Below, piece after piece: positions 16,236 through 24,950 of a stretch of 64,000 nucleotides of DNA. Source of the DNA: Rhodobacteraceae bacterium CCMM004 (lineage in GTDB: Bacteria > Pseudomonadota > Alphaproteobacteria > Rhodobacterales > Rhodobacteraceae); the NCBI GenBank assembly GCA_004005435.1, contig RZWH01000002.1, positions 806,001 through 870,000 on the forward strand, read 5' to 3'. The translations under genes and the position numbers were made by a program. A model generated the notes under the pieces. That model saw nothing but the letters and a program-made list of their open reading frames with translations, searched no databases and was not told the DNA's origin. Numbering within the stretch: position 1 is the stretch's first letter; the number at the start of each line of letters is the position of its first letter.

Positions 16236-16271
16236 ACCCGGCGGCCATGACCCCTAATAGGGCGCATCGGC

Positions 16272-16295
16272 AGGCCCCGGGACGACTCGGGGCCT
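16272..16295 (+). terminator. Hairpin between trmD and rplS
   Basis: AGGCCCCG (16272-16279) pairs with CGGGGCCT (16288-16295) across an 8-nt loop, 37 nt after the trmD stop and about 100 nt before rplS. The downstream bases are only mildly U-rich. It could end the rpsP-trmD transcript or attenuate read-through into rplS. Confidence 0.5.
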
Positions 16296-16396
16296 TCTGT
16301 CGTCAATCCAAGTAAGAGCCGCGCCGCCAGGGTCCGTCCCACGGCAAAGGACATCACCCGCGGGCCAACCGCGACGACATCGAAAGGAGAGGTCCA

Positions 16397-16780
16397 ATGG
16401 ACCTGATTGCAGAACTGGAGGCCGAGCAAGTCGCCGCTCTGGCCAAGGAGATCCCGGATTTCAAGGCCGGCGACACCATCCGCGTCGGCTATAAGGTGAC
16501 GGAAGGCACGCGAACCCGCGTCCAGAACTACGAAGGCGTCTGCATCAGCCGCAAGAACGGCGAGGGCATCGCCGGGTCGTTCACCGTGCGCAAGATCTCG
16601 TTCGGCGAGGGCGTCGAGCGGGTGTTCCCGCTGCACTCGACCAACATCGACTCGATCACCGTGGTGCGCCGCGGTCGGGTTCGCCGGGCCAAGCTCTATT
16701 ATCTGCGGGCGCGCCGGGGCAAATCCGCCCGGATCGCCGAAGTCACGAACTACAAGCCGCGCCGCGGCGCCGAAGCGTAA
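16397..16780 (+). CDS. rplS: 50S ribosomal protein L19
   Basis: This is a 127-residue bL19, located at the 30S-50S interface. Family hallmarks are [26 protein letters not shown], the [15 protein letters not shown] stretch and the [17 protein letters not shown] end. A strong GGAGAGG Shine-Dalgarno precedes it. It is usually cotranscribed with trmD but here has a 161-nt gap with a hairpin, so an own promoter is possible. rpmE follows 11 nt later. Confidence 0.97.
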   Translation: MDLIAELEAEQVAALAKEIPDFKAGDTIRVGYKVTEGTRTRVQNYEGVCISRKNGEGIAGSFTVRKISFGEGVERVFPLHSTNIDSITVVRRGRVRRAKLYYLRARRGKSARIAEVTNYKPRRGAEA

Positions 16781-16791
16781 GGACCGGTGCG

Positions 16792-17013
16792 ATGAGAAAA
16801 GACACCCATCCCGACTATCACGTCATCGACGTCAAGATGACCAACGGCGACATCGTTCAGATGCGCTCGACCTGGGGCAAGGAGGGCGACACCCTGTCGC
16901 TCGACATCGACCCCACCGTGCACCCCGCGTGGACCGGCGGCTCGACCCGTCTGATGGACACCGGCGGCCGCGTGTCGAAGTTCAAGAAGAAGTACGAGGG
17001 GCTCGGCTTCTAA
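16792..17013 (+). CDS. rpmE: 50S ribosomal protein L31
   Basis: This is a 73-residue bL31, which bridges the 30S head and the 50S central protuberance. It opens [20 protein letters not shown] and ends [13 protein letters not shown]. It lacks the zinc-binding cysteines found in C+ forms (no CxxC is present), so it is the zinc-independent type. It directly follows rplS and is followed by a clear terminator. Confidence 0.96.
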   Translation: MRKDTHPDYHVIDVKMTNGDIVQMRSTWGKEGDTLSLDIDPTVHPAWTGGSTRLMDTGGRVSKFKKKYEGLGF

Positions 17014-17042
17014 CCCGCCGCCCCCCTGTCCGACCGACCGAT

Positions 17043-17074
17043 CGCCGTCCCCCTCTCCCGGGGGGCGGCGTTTT
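17043..17074 (+). terminator. Rho-independent terminator after rpmE
   Basis: An 11-bp stem (CGCCGTCCCCC with GGGGGGCGGCG, one T-G pair) with loop TCTCCC is followed at once by TTTT, 30 nt after the rpmE stop. It is the most canonical intrinsic terminator in the window. Confidence 0.85.
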
Positions 17075-17173
17075 CACGTGTGCCGGTCGGGTGCGCGAAT
17101 GCGGCGGATTCCGTCCACCCCACCGGCCCCGAGTCGGGGTAGGATCGGGATCGGACCGCCAGGAGGGGCCGCG

Positions 17174-17917
17174 ATGATCCTGTATCCAGCCATCGAACTC
17201 AGCGGCGGCCGCTGCGTGAGCCTGCGCCGCGGTCGCGTGGACGCGCCCCAGGTCTGGCACCGCGACCCGTTGGAGGTCGCCTGCGGCTATGCCGCGGTCG
17301 GAGCGGAGTGGCTGCATCTGACCGACTTCGACGCCATGGCCGGCGACCTGCGCAACGCCGACGTGATCGACCGGATCCTGCGCACCGCCGGGCTGAACGT
17401 CCAGATCGGCGGCGGCGTGCGCAGTTTCGACCGCATCGCCCACTGGATCGACCGCGGCGCGGCGCGGGTGGTCCTGGGCACCGTCGCGGTGCAGGCGCCC
17501 GACCTGGTCCGGCGGGCCGCGAAATACCACCCCGACCAGATCGTCGTCGCCGTGGACGTCCGTGGCGGGCGCGTGCTGACCGAAGGCTGGACGGCGCAGA
17601 GCGCCTTTGCCCCCGAAACCCTGCTGGCGCAGTTCCGGGACGATCCCCTCGCGGCGGTGCTGATTACCGATGTGGACGCCGATACGGGCGAGGCGGAACG
17701 GTCGCTGGGCCTGATCGGCGGGCTTGCGCGGCAGACCCGCCATCCGGTGATCGCGTCGGGGCTGGTCCGCACGGCCGAGGACCTCAGCCGCCTGGTCCAT
17801 GCCGGGGGCGTGGCCGGAGCGGTGATCGGCCGCGCGCTCTTCGACCGGACGCTGGAGCTGGCCACGGCTCTGGAGCTGGCGGCGCCCCCGGGCACGCCGC
17901 GGGCGACGTTCCTCTGA
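17174..17917 (+). CDS. HisA-like TIM-barrel protein with altered active site
   Basis: This 247-residue protein has the HisA/HisF half-barrel repeat design, starting MILYPAIELSGGRCVSL after an AGGAGG Shine-Dalgarno. HisA isomerises ProFAR in histidine synthesis. Compared with standard HisA, the first catalytic Asp (AIDL) is Glu here (AIEL), the RDG part of the second-half loop is missing (TDVDADTGEAERS), and the phosphate-binding SGGV has become SGLV. The central Asp (VAVDVRGGRV) and the QIGGGVRS loop remain. It is outside any his cluster. I infer a paralogue with changed activity rather than the cell's HisA. Confidence 0.75.
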   Translation: MILYPAIELSGGRCVSLRRGRVDAPQVWHRDPLEVACGYAAVGAEWLHLTDFDAMAGDLRNADVIDRILRTAGLNVQIGGGVRSFDRIAHWIDRGAARVVLGTVAVQAPDLVRRAAKYHPDQIVVAVDVRGGRVLTEGWTAQSAFAPETLLAQFRDDPLAAVLITDVDADTGEAERSLGLIGGLARQTRHPVIASGLVRTAEDLSRLVHAGGVAGAVIGRALFDRTLELATALELAAPPGTPRATFL

Positions 17918-17943
17918 CCGCGGGCGCCCCCCTTGCGGCGGCG

Positions 17944-19074
17944 GTGGCGCATCTGCGCGCCCTCGTCGCCTTTCCCTCCGTGTCGTCGGCGCCGAACCGC
18001 GATCTGGTGGCGTGGCTGGCCGACCGGCTGGAGGATGCGGGCGCGCGGGTCGAGGTGCTGGCCGCGCCTTGCGGCGCCAAGGCCAATCTCTGGGCCAGCT
18101 TCGGCCCCGACGCGCCCGGCGGCCTGGTCCTGTCGGGCCACACCGACGTGGTGCCGGTGGAGGGGCAGGACTGGACCCGCCCGCCGTTTGCCCTGACCGA
18201 GGAGGACGGACGCCTTTACGGCCGCGGCACCTGCGACATGAAGGGCTTCGTCGCGGCCTGTCTCGCCGCGGTCGCGGACGGCGGGGCGGCCCGCCGGCGC
18301 ACGCCCCTGCACCTGGCCTTCACCTACGACGAGGAGGTGGGGTGCCTAGGCGGCCGCGCACTGACCGCCGATCTGGCGGCCCGGGGGATCCGCCCTGGCC
18401 TGGTCGTGGTCGGAGAGCCCACCGGCATGGCCGTGGTCGACGGGCACAAGGGGTGCTGCGAATACACCGTGCGGTTCACCGGCCTCGCCGGCCACGGATC
18501 GGATCCGGGCGCAGGGGCGAACGCGGTCGAGGCGGCGGCGCGCTATGCGGCGCGGCTGATCGCGCTGCGCCCGCGGCTCGCCGCGGCGGCCCCCGCGGAC
18601 GAGCGGTTTCAGCCGCCCTGGACCACGCTGAACGTCGGCGCGCTCCACGGCGGCGCCGCCCACAACGTCATCGCCGAAGAGGCGCGCCTGGACTGGGAGA
18701 TGCGACCGGTCCGCGCCGCCGACGCCGACCTCGTGCGGACCGAGATGGCCGCCTGCGCCGCCGAGCTGCTGGCCGAGATGCATAGCATCCACCCGGGCGC
18801 GGCCATCGAAACCGAGGTGGTGGGCGAGGTCGCGGGGCTCGACCCCCGGCCCGCCAACGCCGCGCGCGATCTGCTCTGCGGGCTCACCGGCCAGAACGGC
18901 GCCGGGACCGTGCCCTTCGGCACCGAGGCGGGGCTCTATCAGGCGCTGGGGGCCGACGTGGCGGTCTGCGGCCCCGGCCACATCGCCCAGGCTCACACCG
19001 CCGACGAATACCTCGCCGTGGATCAGCTCGGCGCCTGTTGCACGCTTCTGCGGCGACTGGTGGCAGCGGCCTGA
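17944..19074 (+). CDS. argE: Acetylornithine deacetylase (ArgE-like, M20 family)
   Basis: This M20-family metallohydrolase releases acetate from N-acetylornithine in arginine synthesis. Zinc-site motifs are clear: SGHTDVVP, GRGTCDMKGF, TYDEEVGCLG, VVGEPTGM and a late His in GPGHIAQAHTADE. The start is uncertain. No ATG exists between the HisA-like stop and the conserved domain; the GTG at 17944 is chosen, while a CTG at 17914 overlapping the previous stop would add ten residues matching usual family length. It is coupled to the HisA-like gene. M20 proteins also include succinyl-diaminopimelate desuccinylase, but the motif set fits ArgE best. Confidence 0.82.
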   Translation: MAHLRALVAFPSVSSAPNRDLVAWLADRLEDAGARVEVLAAPCGAKANLWASFGPDAPGGLVLSGHTDVVPVEGQDWTRPPFALTEEDGRLYGRGTCDMKGFVAACLAAVADGGAARRRTPLHLAFTYDEEVGCLGGRALTADLAARGIRPGLVVVGEPTGMAVVDGHKGCCEYTVRFTGLAGHGSDPGAGANAVEAAARYAARLIALRPRLAAAAPADERFQPPWTTLNVGALHGGAAHNVIAEEARLDWEMRPVRAADADLVRTEMAACAAELLAEMHSIHPGAAIETEVVGEVAGLDPRPANAARDLLCGLTGQNGAGTVPFGTEAGLYQALGADVAVCGPGHIAQAHTADEYLAVDQLGACCTLLRRLVAAA

Positions 19075-19130
19075 GCCCGCCCGAAACGCACCGCATCAGC
19101 TGACCGACGAGGGCCGCGCCGCCCCCGGGG

Positions 19131-19781
19131 CTAACGCCGATCCTTGCGCTTCCAGGAATCGAGCCAGCGCTGGAACCGCCCGCGTTTCTCGTCGGTATAG
19201 GCGTCGACCTGGTCCCAGCGGTCGCGGCCATCCTCGACCAAGGGGTCGATGGTGCGCTCGCGGAACTGCCGCCACATCGCCCGGGCGATCAGCAACAGCA
19301 GGATCACCGTGCCGATGATGACGATGTTCAGCCAGGGGATCAGCCGCACGTCCGGCCCCGCCACCTCGCGCACGCCCACCGCGTTGGGGAAGATCGAGAA
19401 GAACTCGTTGCGCCAGCCGTAGTGCCGCACTGCCACCCAGCGCGGGTTGTCGCGGGTCGAGATCATGTCCGACGCCTCGGCCTGGAGGTTGGACGAGTCG
19501 AGCTTGAAATAGGGCGGCCAGCCCCACCCCGTGTCTTCGTTGCGATAGACCACGGGCCGGCCGTTGGGCTTGATCGTCTCGATAAACCGCACGTCGCGGT
19601 TCGTCGCTTGGGCATTGCCCACGTCGGTCTGCGCCCAGAACCACGAGTTCTCGCCGATGTCGACGCGCCGCACCTCGGTGTTGACCACCCGCACGATGTC
19701 GCGCTGCGGCAGGGTGTAGTGGAGAAACGCGAACAGCATCAGCGCGACGAGCGCGAGCAAGGTCCATTTGACGTAACGCAT
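19131..19781 (-). CDS. DUF1523 family membrane protein
   Basis: This 216-residue protein has an N-terminal membrane helix (WTLLALVALMLFAFLHYTL), a periplasmic domain with PQRDIVRVVNTEVRRVD and WGWPPYFKLDSSNLQAEA, typical of DUF1523, and a second helix (about 174-191, IVIIGTVILLLLIARAMW) before a basic Trp-rich tail. DUF1523 is a Rhodobacterales-centred family with no known function. It is the last gene of the seven-gene AAA cluster, 13 nt after the previous gene, which suggests a membrane-facing role for that cluster. Confidence 0.85.
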   Translation of the reverse strand: MRYVKWTLLALVALMLFAFLHYTLPQRDIVRVVNTEVRRVDIGENSWFWAQTDVGNAQATNRDVRFIETIKPNGRPVVYRNEDTGWGWPPYFKLDSSNLQAEASDMISTRDNPRWVAVRHYGWRNEFFSIFPNAVGVREVAGPDVRLIPWLNIVIIGTVILLLLIARAMWRQFRERTIDPLVEDGRDRWDQVDAYTDEKRGRFQRWLDSWKRKDRR

Positions 19782-19794
19782 GGGCGGAGCCCCT

Positions 19795-20064
19795 TCAGAA
19801 GAAGTTGATGGCGTAGATCAGCGACCCGACGACGATCACCGGCACGACGAAGACGCCGAGGATCAGCTTGCGCCGGACGCTGCCGTCGTATTCGGCGAGC
19901 CCCTCTTGGACATAGGTGTCGCGGTCGCCGGGGCGTCCCTCTTCCTCCCAGCGCTTTTCCAGCCGCTCGGTGCGGACGGAGCGCGAGTAGATCGACACCA
20001 GCACGTAGATGATGCCGAGGACGACGAAGCCCATGAGCGCCAGTCGTGCGACTGCAAAGACCAT
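19795..20064 (-). CDS. Two-helix membrane protein of the AAA cluster
   Basis: This is an 89-residue protein with an N-terminal helix (LALMGFVVLGIIYVLVSIY), a charged cytoplasmic linker (RTERLEKRWEEEGRPGDRDTYVQEGLAEYDGS) and a C-terminal helix (LILGVFVVPVIVVGSLIYAINFF). No known family beyond short conserved Rhodobacterales proteins is recognised. It starts 3 nt after the preceding gene's stop. The design (two anchors and a charged hook) would suit a docking subunit, which is inference only. Confidence 0.78.
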   Translation of the reverse strand: MVFAVARLALMGFVVLGIIYVLVSIYSRSVRTERLEKRWEEEGRPGDRDTYVQEGLAEYDGSVRRKLILGVFVVPVIVVGSLIYAINFF

Positions 20065-20067
20065 GGC

Positions 20068-21471
20068 CTACCTCCTCACCGCGCCCCAGGGTCCGACGCG
20101 CGTTACCAGATCGTTCTTTCGCGCCCGCCGGGCCGCAGTCGCGGGCGCCTTGCTCGGCGCGACGGCCGGCGGCGGCGGCGGCGGCTCCATCCCCGGTTCG
20201 TGACCGAAGAGCGCCTGGCGCATTCCCGCCTTGTCCACTTGATACTCCCGTTCCAGGAACTCTGCCACATAGGCTTGCCGGGACGGGGTCCAATCCGCGT
20301 AGAGGCGATAGAACAGCTCTTTGTGGCAGATGAAGAGCTGGCGGAAGTCGAGCGGCGCCAGCTCGGCCAACAGACGGTTGACCAGGTCGGCGTCGCCGTG
20401 GGCCGCGCTGCGCAAGGTGTAGAAATAGGCCGGGTGGTCCGAGGCGATGCGCGGCCAGGCGCCGCCTGCCTCGGCCCAGCGCAAGAGTTCGGCCAGCCCC
20501 AGGAACGCCTCGGGCAGACGCGGCCCCATGCGGCGGGCCAACATTCGCAGGTCGCGCCGGGTCACGCCGGTCAGGTCGATCCCCTGCTCGGCCGCCGCGT
20601 CGATGAGGATGAAGTCCATCTTTTGCCGGATGATGCCCGACCCGTCGACGCCGCGCGCCTTGACGATGGGTTCGACCAGCGCGTTGTCGACCAGGGCCTG
20701 GGCGATGGCGTTGCGGTCGTCGAGGCCGTGGGCGGGCATCGGCACGTCGGCGTCGATGGTCCAGGCCGGCTTCTGCCCGGTGACGGCGAAGGGGCGCGCG
20801 GCGTCGCGGAACACGTAGGAGCCGCCGAAATGCGCGGTCCAGAAGTTGCCCTGCTCGGCCGCCGTTCGGGACAGCATCACCGGATTGCGGGTCACGTCGC
20901 CGGTGCGCTTGGCCAGGCCGATCATCTCGGCGATGAGCACGTCGTCCCACCACGCATCCTCGCGGGTGCGGAACTCTTCGATCTTGTCGGCGAGCGTCCG
21001 GGCATCGGCCAGGTGCGCCTGGGTGGTGTCGGCCTCGACGGTGATCCGGCGGATCGCCAGGAGTTGGCTGGGACGGTCGGCGCGGTAGACCGTGTTCAGC
21101 AACTCGCCCGCCACCGCGTCGCGGGCGGTGAGGGCGAAGAGCGCGCTTTCGTTCTCGGCGACCCAGTCGGTGAGGATCCGCCGAGAGGTCGAGAACTGCA
21201 TGTTGAGGAGCGGGGAGCGGCGCTGATCGAGGGTCAGGAGGATGAACTGCCGGTTCACGCCGCCTTGGTTCAGATAGGACATATCCCCCAACTCGTCACC
21301 GATTTCGGGGGAGAAGCCCGCCAAATCTATGTGGAAATCGGACAATTCGGTGCGATGGCCGGTCAGGTGCTCCAACGCCCGGTTATAGCGGTCGGCCAGG
21401 GCGGCCGAGTTCACGTGCACCAGCCCGCCGAACATCAGGCCCTTTTCGATGAGAAGGCCCAGACCGCTCAC
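20068..21471 (-). CDS. Conserved cytoplasmic protein of the AAA cluster (DUF6638-like)
   Basis: This 467-residue soluble protein starts at a GTG that overlaps the previous stop (GTGA). It opens with LLIEKGLMFGGLVHV, LADRYNRALEHLTGHRT and FHIDLAGFSPEIGDELGD, which I associate from memory with DUF6638, a family of unknown function. It is largely helical, with a Pro-rich segment and basic tail near the C terminus (EPPPPPPAVAP). No catalytic motif is evident. The long frame upstream on the same strand, reaching to 21897, is Gly/Arg-rich and not coding-like; the overlap start is preferred. Confidence 0.75.
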   Translation of the reverse strand: MSGLGLLIEKGLMFGGLVHVNSAALADRYNRALEHLTGHRTELSDFHIDLAGFSPEIGDELGDMSYLNQGGVNRQFILLTLDQRRSPLLNMQFSTSRRILTDWVAENESALFALTARDAVAGELLNTVYRADRPSQLLAIRRITVEADTTQAHLADARTLADKIEEFRTREDAWWDDVLIAEMIGLAKRTGDVTRNPVMLSRTAAEQGNFWTAHFGGSYVFRDAARPFAVTGQKPAWTIDADVPMPAHGLDDRNAIAQALVDNALVEPIVKARGVDGSGIIRQKMDFILIDAAAEQGIDLTGVTRRDLRMLARRMGPRLPEAFLGLAELLRWAEAGGAWPRIASDHPAYFYTLRSAAHGDADLVNRLLAELAPLDFRQLFICHKELFYRLYADWTPSRQAYVAEFLEREYQVDKAGMRQALFGHEPGMEPPPPPPAVAPSKAPATAARRARKNDLVTRVGPWGAVRR

Positions 21472-21800
21472 CACACCTTCTCCTTCCACCGCCGGGGTTG
21501 CACGCTGAGCGCCAGGAGCATCGGCGCGCCCCAGATCAGGACCGAGGCCAGCCCCAGCGTTGCGAAGTGCCGGAGACCCGACATGGGCGTGACTGCCAGG
21601 GCGGTCAAGAGCGTCGTCTCGCGCGCAAGGTAGGCAAAGAAGAACCACAGCGCCCCCACCCCCACCAGGCACAGCGCCGACAGCACGCCGTTGGCGACCA
21701 GCCAGCCTGCCCCCTCGGGCAGGGCCGCCGACCACAGATAGGGCATCGCCGCCCCCGCCGCGCCGAGGACCAGGACGGGGAGCGCCACGCCCAGGATCAT
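21468..21800 (-). CDS. Three-helix membrane protein of the AAA cluster
   Basis: This is a 110-residue protein with three predicted membrane helices (MILGVALPVLVLGAAGAAMPYLW; WLVANGVLSALCLVGVGALWFFFAYLA; GLASVLIWGAPMLLALSV) and a basic C-terminal end. Both ends are coupled: its start overlaps the AAA gene's stop by 4 nt and its stop overlaps the next GTG start by 4 nt, so its amount is tied to the ATPase. No named family is recognised. It may anchor the ATPase to the membrane. Confidence 0.78.
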   Translation of the reverse strand: MILGVALPVLVLGAAGAAMPYLWSAALPEGAGWLVANGVLSALCLVGVGALWFFFAYLARETTLLTALAVTPMSGLRHFATLGLASVLIWGAPMLLALSVQPRRWKEKVW

Positions 21801-23740
21801 CCGCCCCGCCGCTCCAGATACCGCCGCTTGGCCACCTCCATCCGCTCCATGTCGCGCACGGCGGCGTCGATGGCCACCTCATCGGACTTGTCGGCATAGC
21901 GGAACTCGCTGTCGGCGTAACGGTTGATCTCCTGCACCACCATCTCGACCGTAATCGGGCGGATCATCTCGCGCAGCATCGCCATCTTGTCGTCGTAGGA
22001 CTTCCACAGGAACAGCTCGGGGTCTTCCATCCACGCATCCGGCAGCTCGACATCCAGCGCGCGGACCTTGGCGGCGTCGGTGATGTTCTTGATCGCCCGC
22101 CCGGTAAAGCGCTCGTCCACCTCCTGGATCGCCTTGAGGTAGGTGCCCAGCTTGGCGATGGTGTCGAGCGGGCCCAGCCGCCCTTCCACGTCCTGCCACA
22201 CCGCCAGCAACCCTGCCTCCTGCGGGCGCCCGTGCTGCTCGAAGCTGCGCGCGACCGCCTTTTCGATGGCCTGTGCCGCCATCAGGTCGTGCTCGCCCAC
22301 CGGGATCGCGTGGTTTCGGCCCAGCAGCAAATGCAGGATGTCGATGTAGTCGGCGCGCGTCTGCGGCCCGTCCACCAGGAACCGCGCACCGGCCCGCTGC
22401 CGCAGCGCGTCGTCCACGTTCTCGGGATAGTTCGAGAACATGCCGAAGGTGCAGTTGCCGCGGACCACGGTGTTGGCGCCGGCGAACGCCTCCATGAACA
22501 CCGCCGTCACCTCCTGCTGACCGGCCGAAGACTGCCGGTCCCCGCGCTTGCCCGCGATCTGGTCGATGTCATCGATGGTGCCGAAGCCGATGGCGGCGGG
22601 ATCCAGCACGTAATCGACAAAGCCGCGGGCGTTCTGCCCCGACTTGCCTTGGTAACTGTCGATCTGGTCGATGGAGAAGTTGCGATAGCGGAACGGGTAC
22701 TGCGCCACCTCGCAATAGCCGTGGATCAGGCCGGCCATCATCTGGATCAGCGTGGTCTTGCCCGTCCCCGGCGCGCCGTCGCCCATGAAGGTGAAGATGA
22801 AGCCGCCAAGCTCCGCAAACGGGTTCAGCCGCCGCTCGAAATCGTAGGCCATCAGCATCTTGGAGAGCTTCATCGCCTGATACTTGGCGATGTGGTTGCC
22901 GACGACCTCGTGCGGCTCTTTGAACTGCATGGTCAGGGTCGAGGACCGACCGCGGCGGGCGGGGGAGAAGCCGTCGATGTCGAAGCCGTCGGCCTCTACC
23001 CGCCAGCGGGCGCCGGTGAAGGCGCCGGTGCGCGGCGCGGTGCCTGCGCGCAAGGCGACCTTGGCCATCAGCGCCTCGGCCCAGGCCAGCACCGTCGCCA
23101 CCAGATGCGCGCCGTCCGCGCCGCCGTGGGCCGCCAGCCTCTGGTCCAGCTCCCATAGCACGCCGTGCAGGGCCAGCGGCGCGTTCTCGGTCAGCACCTC
23201 CTCGGCCTCGCCCACCTCGACCGTGTCCTCGCCCGCGAGGTCGGCCAAGAGGAACGCCGTGGCGTTGGCAAAGACGGCGAGCGATACCAGCGCCTCGGCC
23301 GCCAGCAGCTCGGTGAACTCGGCCTTGCGGTCGGCGGCCAGCCCGCCCCGGAGGTTGTCGCGTTTCAGCGCGTCGAGGCCCGTCGCCTCGGCAAACCGCT
23401 CGCCCATGGCCAGCGCGATGGCCAGCGCCCGGCGCAGCCCCTGCAACACGCTGGCCTGCTGCGGCGTGGGCAGGGCGTCGGCGCCCATCCCCTCGATCCG
23501 GTCGACCAGGCGCACGCCCTCGGGCCGCGCGGTGGAGCGTGTCACCAGCCCCGGCGTGGTCGAGCGGAACCGCCGCCGCCCGCCGATCCCGGGCGAGCGC
23601 TCGGGCGCGGCCGCGGGCGCCTCGCGCGGGCGGGCGACGCGGGGGGTGTGATCCACCCCGTCCAGCATGGCGAGCGCCGCCGGATAGTGCTTTTGCACCT
23701 CCTCTTCAGGCAGTTCCATGCGGTCGGCGGGCAGGCTCAT
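21797..23740 (-). CDS. Classical AAA ATPase, core of an uncharacterised cluster
   Basis: This 647-residue protein has a largely helical N-terminal region (residues 1-310) without a recognised domain and one AAA module: Walker A GAPGTGKTT (322-330), Walker B around IGFGTIDDID (384-393), sensor-1 Asn437 in FSNYPE and arginine-finger candidates in DDALRQRAGARF (443-454). This second region of homology makes it a classical AAA rather than MoxR-type protein. Such ATPases work as hexamers that remodel or unfold partners. Neighbours are a coiled-coil protein, two conserved soluble proteins and three membrane proteins, so a membrane-associated remodelling machine is a reasonable inference. The target is unknown. 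Confidence 0.85.
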   Translation of the reverse strand: MSLPADRMELPEEEVQKHYPAALAMLDGVDHTPRVARPREAPAAAPERSPGIGGRRRFRSTTPGLVTRSTARPEGVRLVDRIEGMGADALPTPQQASVLQGLRRALAIALAMGERFAEATGLDALKRDNLRGGLAADRKAEFTELLAAEALVSLAVFANATAFLLADLAGEDTVEVGEAEEVLTENAPLALHGVLWELDQRLAAHGGADGAHLVATVLAWAEALMAKVALRAGTAPRTGAFTGARWRVEADGFDIDGFSPARRGRSSTLTMQFKEPHEVVGNHIAKYQAMKLSKMLMAYDFERRLNPFAELGGFIFTFMGDGAPGTGKTTLIQMMAGLIHGYCEVAQYPFRYRNFSIDQIDSYQGKSGQNARGFVDYVLDPAAIGFGTIDDIDQIAGKRGDRQSSAGQQEVTAVFMEAFAGANTVVRGNCTFGMFSNYPENVDDALRQRAGARFLVDGPQTRADYIDILHLLLGRNHAIPVGEHDLMAAQAIEKAVARSFEQHGRPQEAGLLAVWQDVEGRLGPLDTIAKLGTYLKAIQEVDERFTGRAIKNITDAAKVRALDVELPDAWMEDPELFLWKSYDDKMAMLREMIRPITVEMVVQEINRYADSEFRYADKSDEVAIDAAVRDMERMEVAKRRYLERRGG

Positions 23741-23750
23741 GGCTGGGTCC

Positions 23751-24890
23751 TCAGCGGTAGGTCAGGACCCGCCCCCCGGGCGAGACCACGTATTTTGTCA
23801 CCGAGCGAAAGCCCGGCGGGTCCAACTCGGCCAGCACCTGGAACGGCCGCTGCGGCAGGATGATCGACCGCGACGTGCGGGTGGCGCCGGTGTCCGCGGC
23901 CCGCCCCGACATCGGGTCGAGCGCGAAGACCTGTCGCTCGACGCTGCCGAACCAGCCCGAGGAGGCGCGTTCGGTCCGCGCGCTCTCCAGCTCCTCGACG
24001 GTCCATGCCAGGCACCAGTCCTCGCCCTTGGGCGCGCGCGCCTCCTCCAGCACCCGCCGGATCGGCCCGGCCTGGAGCGTGAAGGCCGAGGAATACATCG
24101 GTCCCACATGGATGCGGCGCAGCATCTTGGGGTGCAGGTCGGCAAAGTCGGTGTCGAACCCCTTGGCGATGGTCAGAAGCTTCAGCCCCGCCACCGCTTG
24201 CGCCATCAGGTGCCCCTGCACCTGCGGCCAGCGCACGGGATCCTTCGGCAGGCTCGTGCGCCCCGAATCCTCCAGCGTCATCAGATAGATGACCGGCAGG
24301 TTGATCTCGCTGTCGTACACCGCCCAATGCAGCAGGAACGTGCGCCGGTCGTTGAGCCCGCTGAGCCAGATCGGCCGCGGGTCGTTGCGCGCCCAGAACA
24401 GCCCGCCCTCGGCCAGCGCCTGATAATACAGCCGCTGGGACAGGGCGAACTGCAGGCGCGTCGGGATCTGCTGGCGCACGATGATGTCCTCGACCATGCG
24501 CTCGATCAGGCGGTCGCGGTCTTCGGTCCCTTCCAGGTGCGTCTGCGCCTGCTGGGCGTCGCTGGCCATGGTGAGGAGTTCGCGAAAGACCGGGAATCCG
24601 CTCTCGGTCACGTCGATGGCGAGGCTGCCCAGGAACCGGCCCGTATCGCGCCCGGTCAGCAGATACTTGGTGCCGAGCGCACGAAAGGTCGCGGCGATCC
24701 CGGTGACGTAGTCGGCGACGACGCCCACCTCGGTCCTGCTGAGCGCGCCCGACTGCTCCATCTCGCCCGCCACCCGCCCGAGGTGCTGGGTGATCGCGTC
24801 GAACTTGGCGAAGTAGCGGCGCGCGGCAAACGTGTCGGCGATGCCGGAGTGGTCGCGGCTGAGGTCGGCGCCTGTCACCACGTCGCTCAT
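23751..24890 (-). CDS. Uncharacterised helical protein upstream of the AAA ATPase
   Basis: This 379-residue soluble protein starts 7 nt after the twin palindrome; an in-frame ATG at 24923 would place the palindrome inside the coding region and is rejected. It opens MSDVVTGADLSRDHSGIADTF. It is mostly helical, with a central region rich in aromatic and basic residues (QFALSQRLYYQALAEGGLFWARNDPRPIWLSGLND) and a beta-rich C terminus. No family is recognised. The AAA gene begins 10 nt downstream, implying the same transcript and complex. Confidence 0.72.
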   Translation of the reverse strand: MSDVVTGADLSRDHSGIADTFAARRYFAKFDAITQHLGRVAGEMEQSGALSRTEVGVVADYVTGIAATFRALGTKYLLTGRDTGRFLGSLAIDVTESGFPVFRELLTMASDAQQAQTHLEGTEDRDRLIERMVEDIIVRQQIPTRLQFALSQRLYYQALAEGGLFWARNDPRPIWLSGLNDRRTFLLHWAVYDSEINLPVIYLMTLEDSGRTSLPKDPVRWPQVQGHLMAQAVAGLKLLTIAKGFDTDFADLHPKMLRRIHVGPMYSSAFTLQAGPIRRVLEEARAPKGEDWCLAWTVEELESARTERASSGWFGSVERQVFALDPMSGRAADTGATRTSRSIILPQRPFQVLAELDPPGFRSVTKYVVSPGGRVLTYR

Positions 24891-24897
24891 CGCGCGC

Positions 24898-24943
24898 GCA
24901 AATCTCTTGCAAGAGATTTGCAAGGTCCTTTCAAGGACCTTGC
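24898..24943. repeat. Twin palindrome 2, inside the AAA cluster
   Basis: A perfect loopless palindrome (arms GCAAATCTCTTG, 24898-24909, and its complement 24910-24921) is followed at once by a second inverted repeat (arms GCAAGGTCCTT, 24920-24930, and 24933-24943). They share two bases and fill almost the whole 60-nt gap after the coiled-coil gene stop. In the leftward mRNA they would form two hairpins before the next start and could limit read-through or set the ratio of products. Confidence 0.78.
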
Positions 24944-24950
24944 TGGTCGA

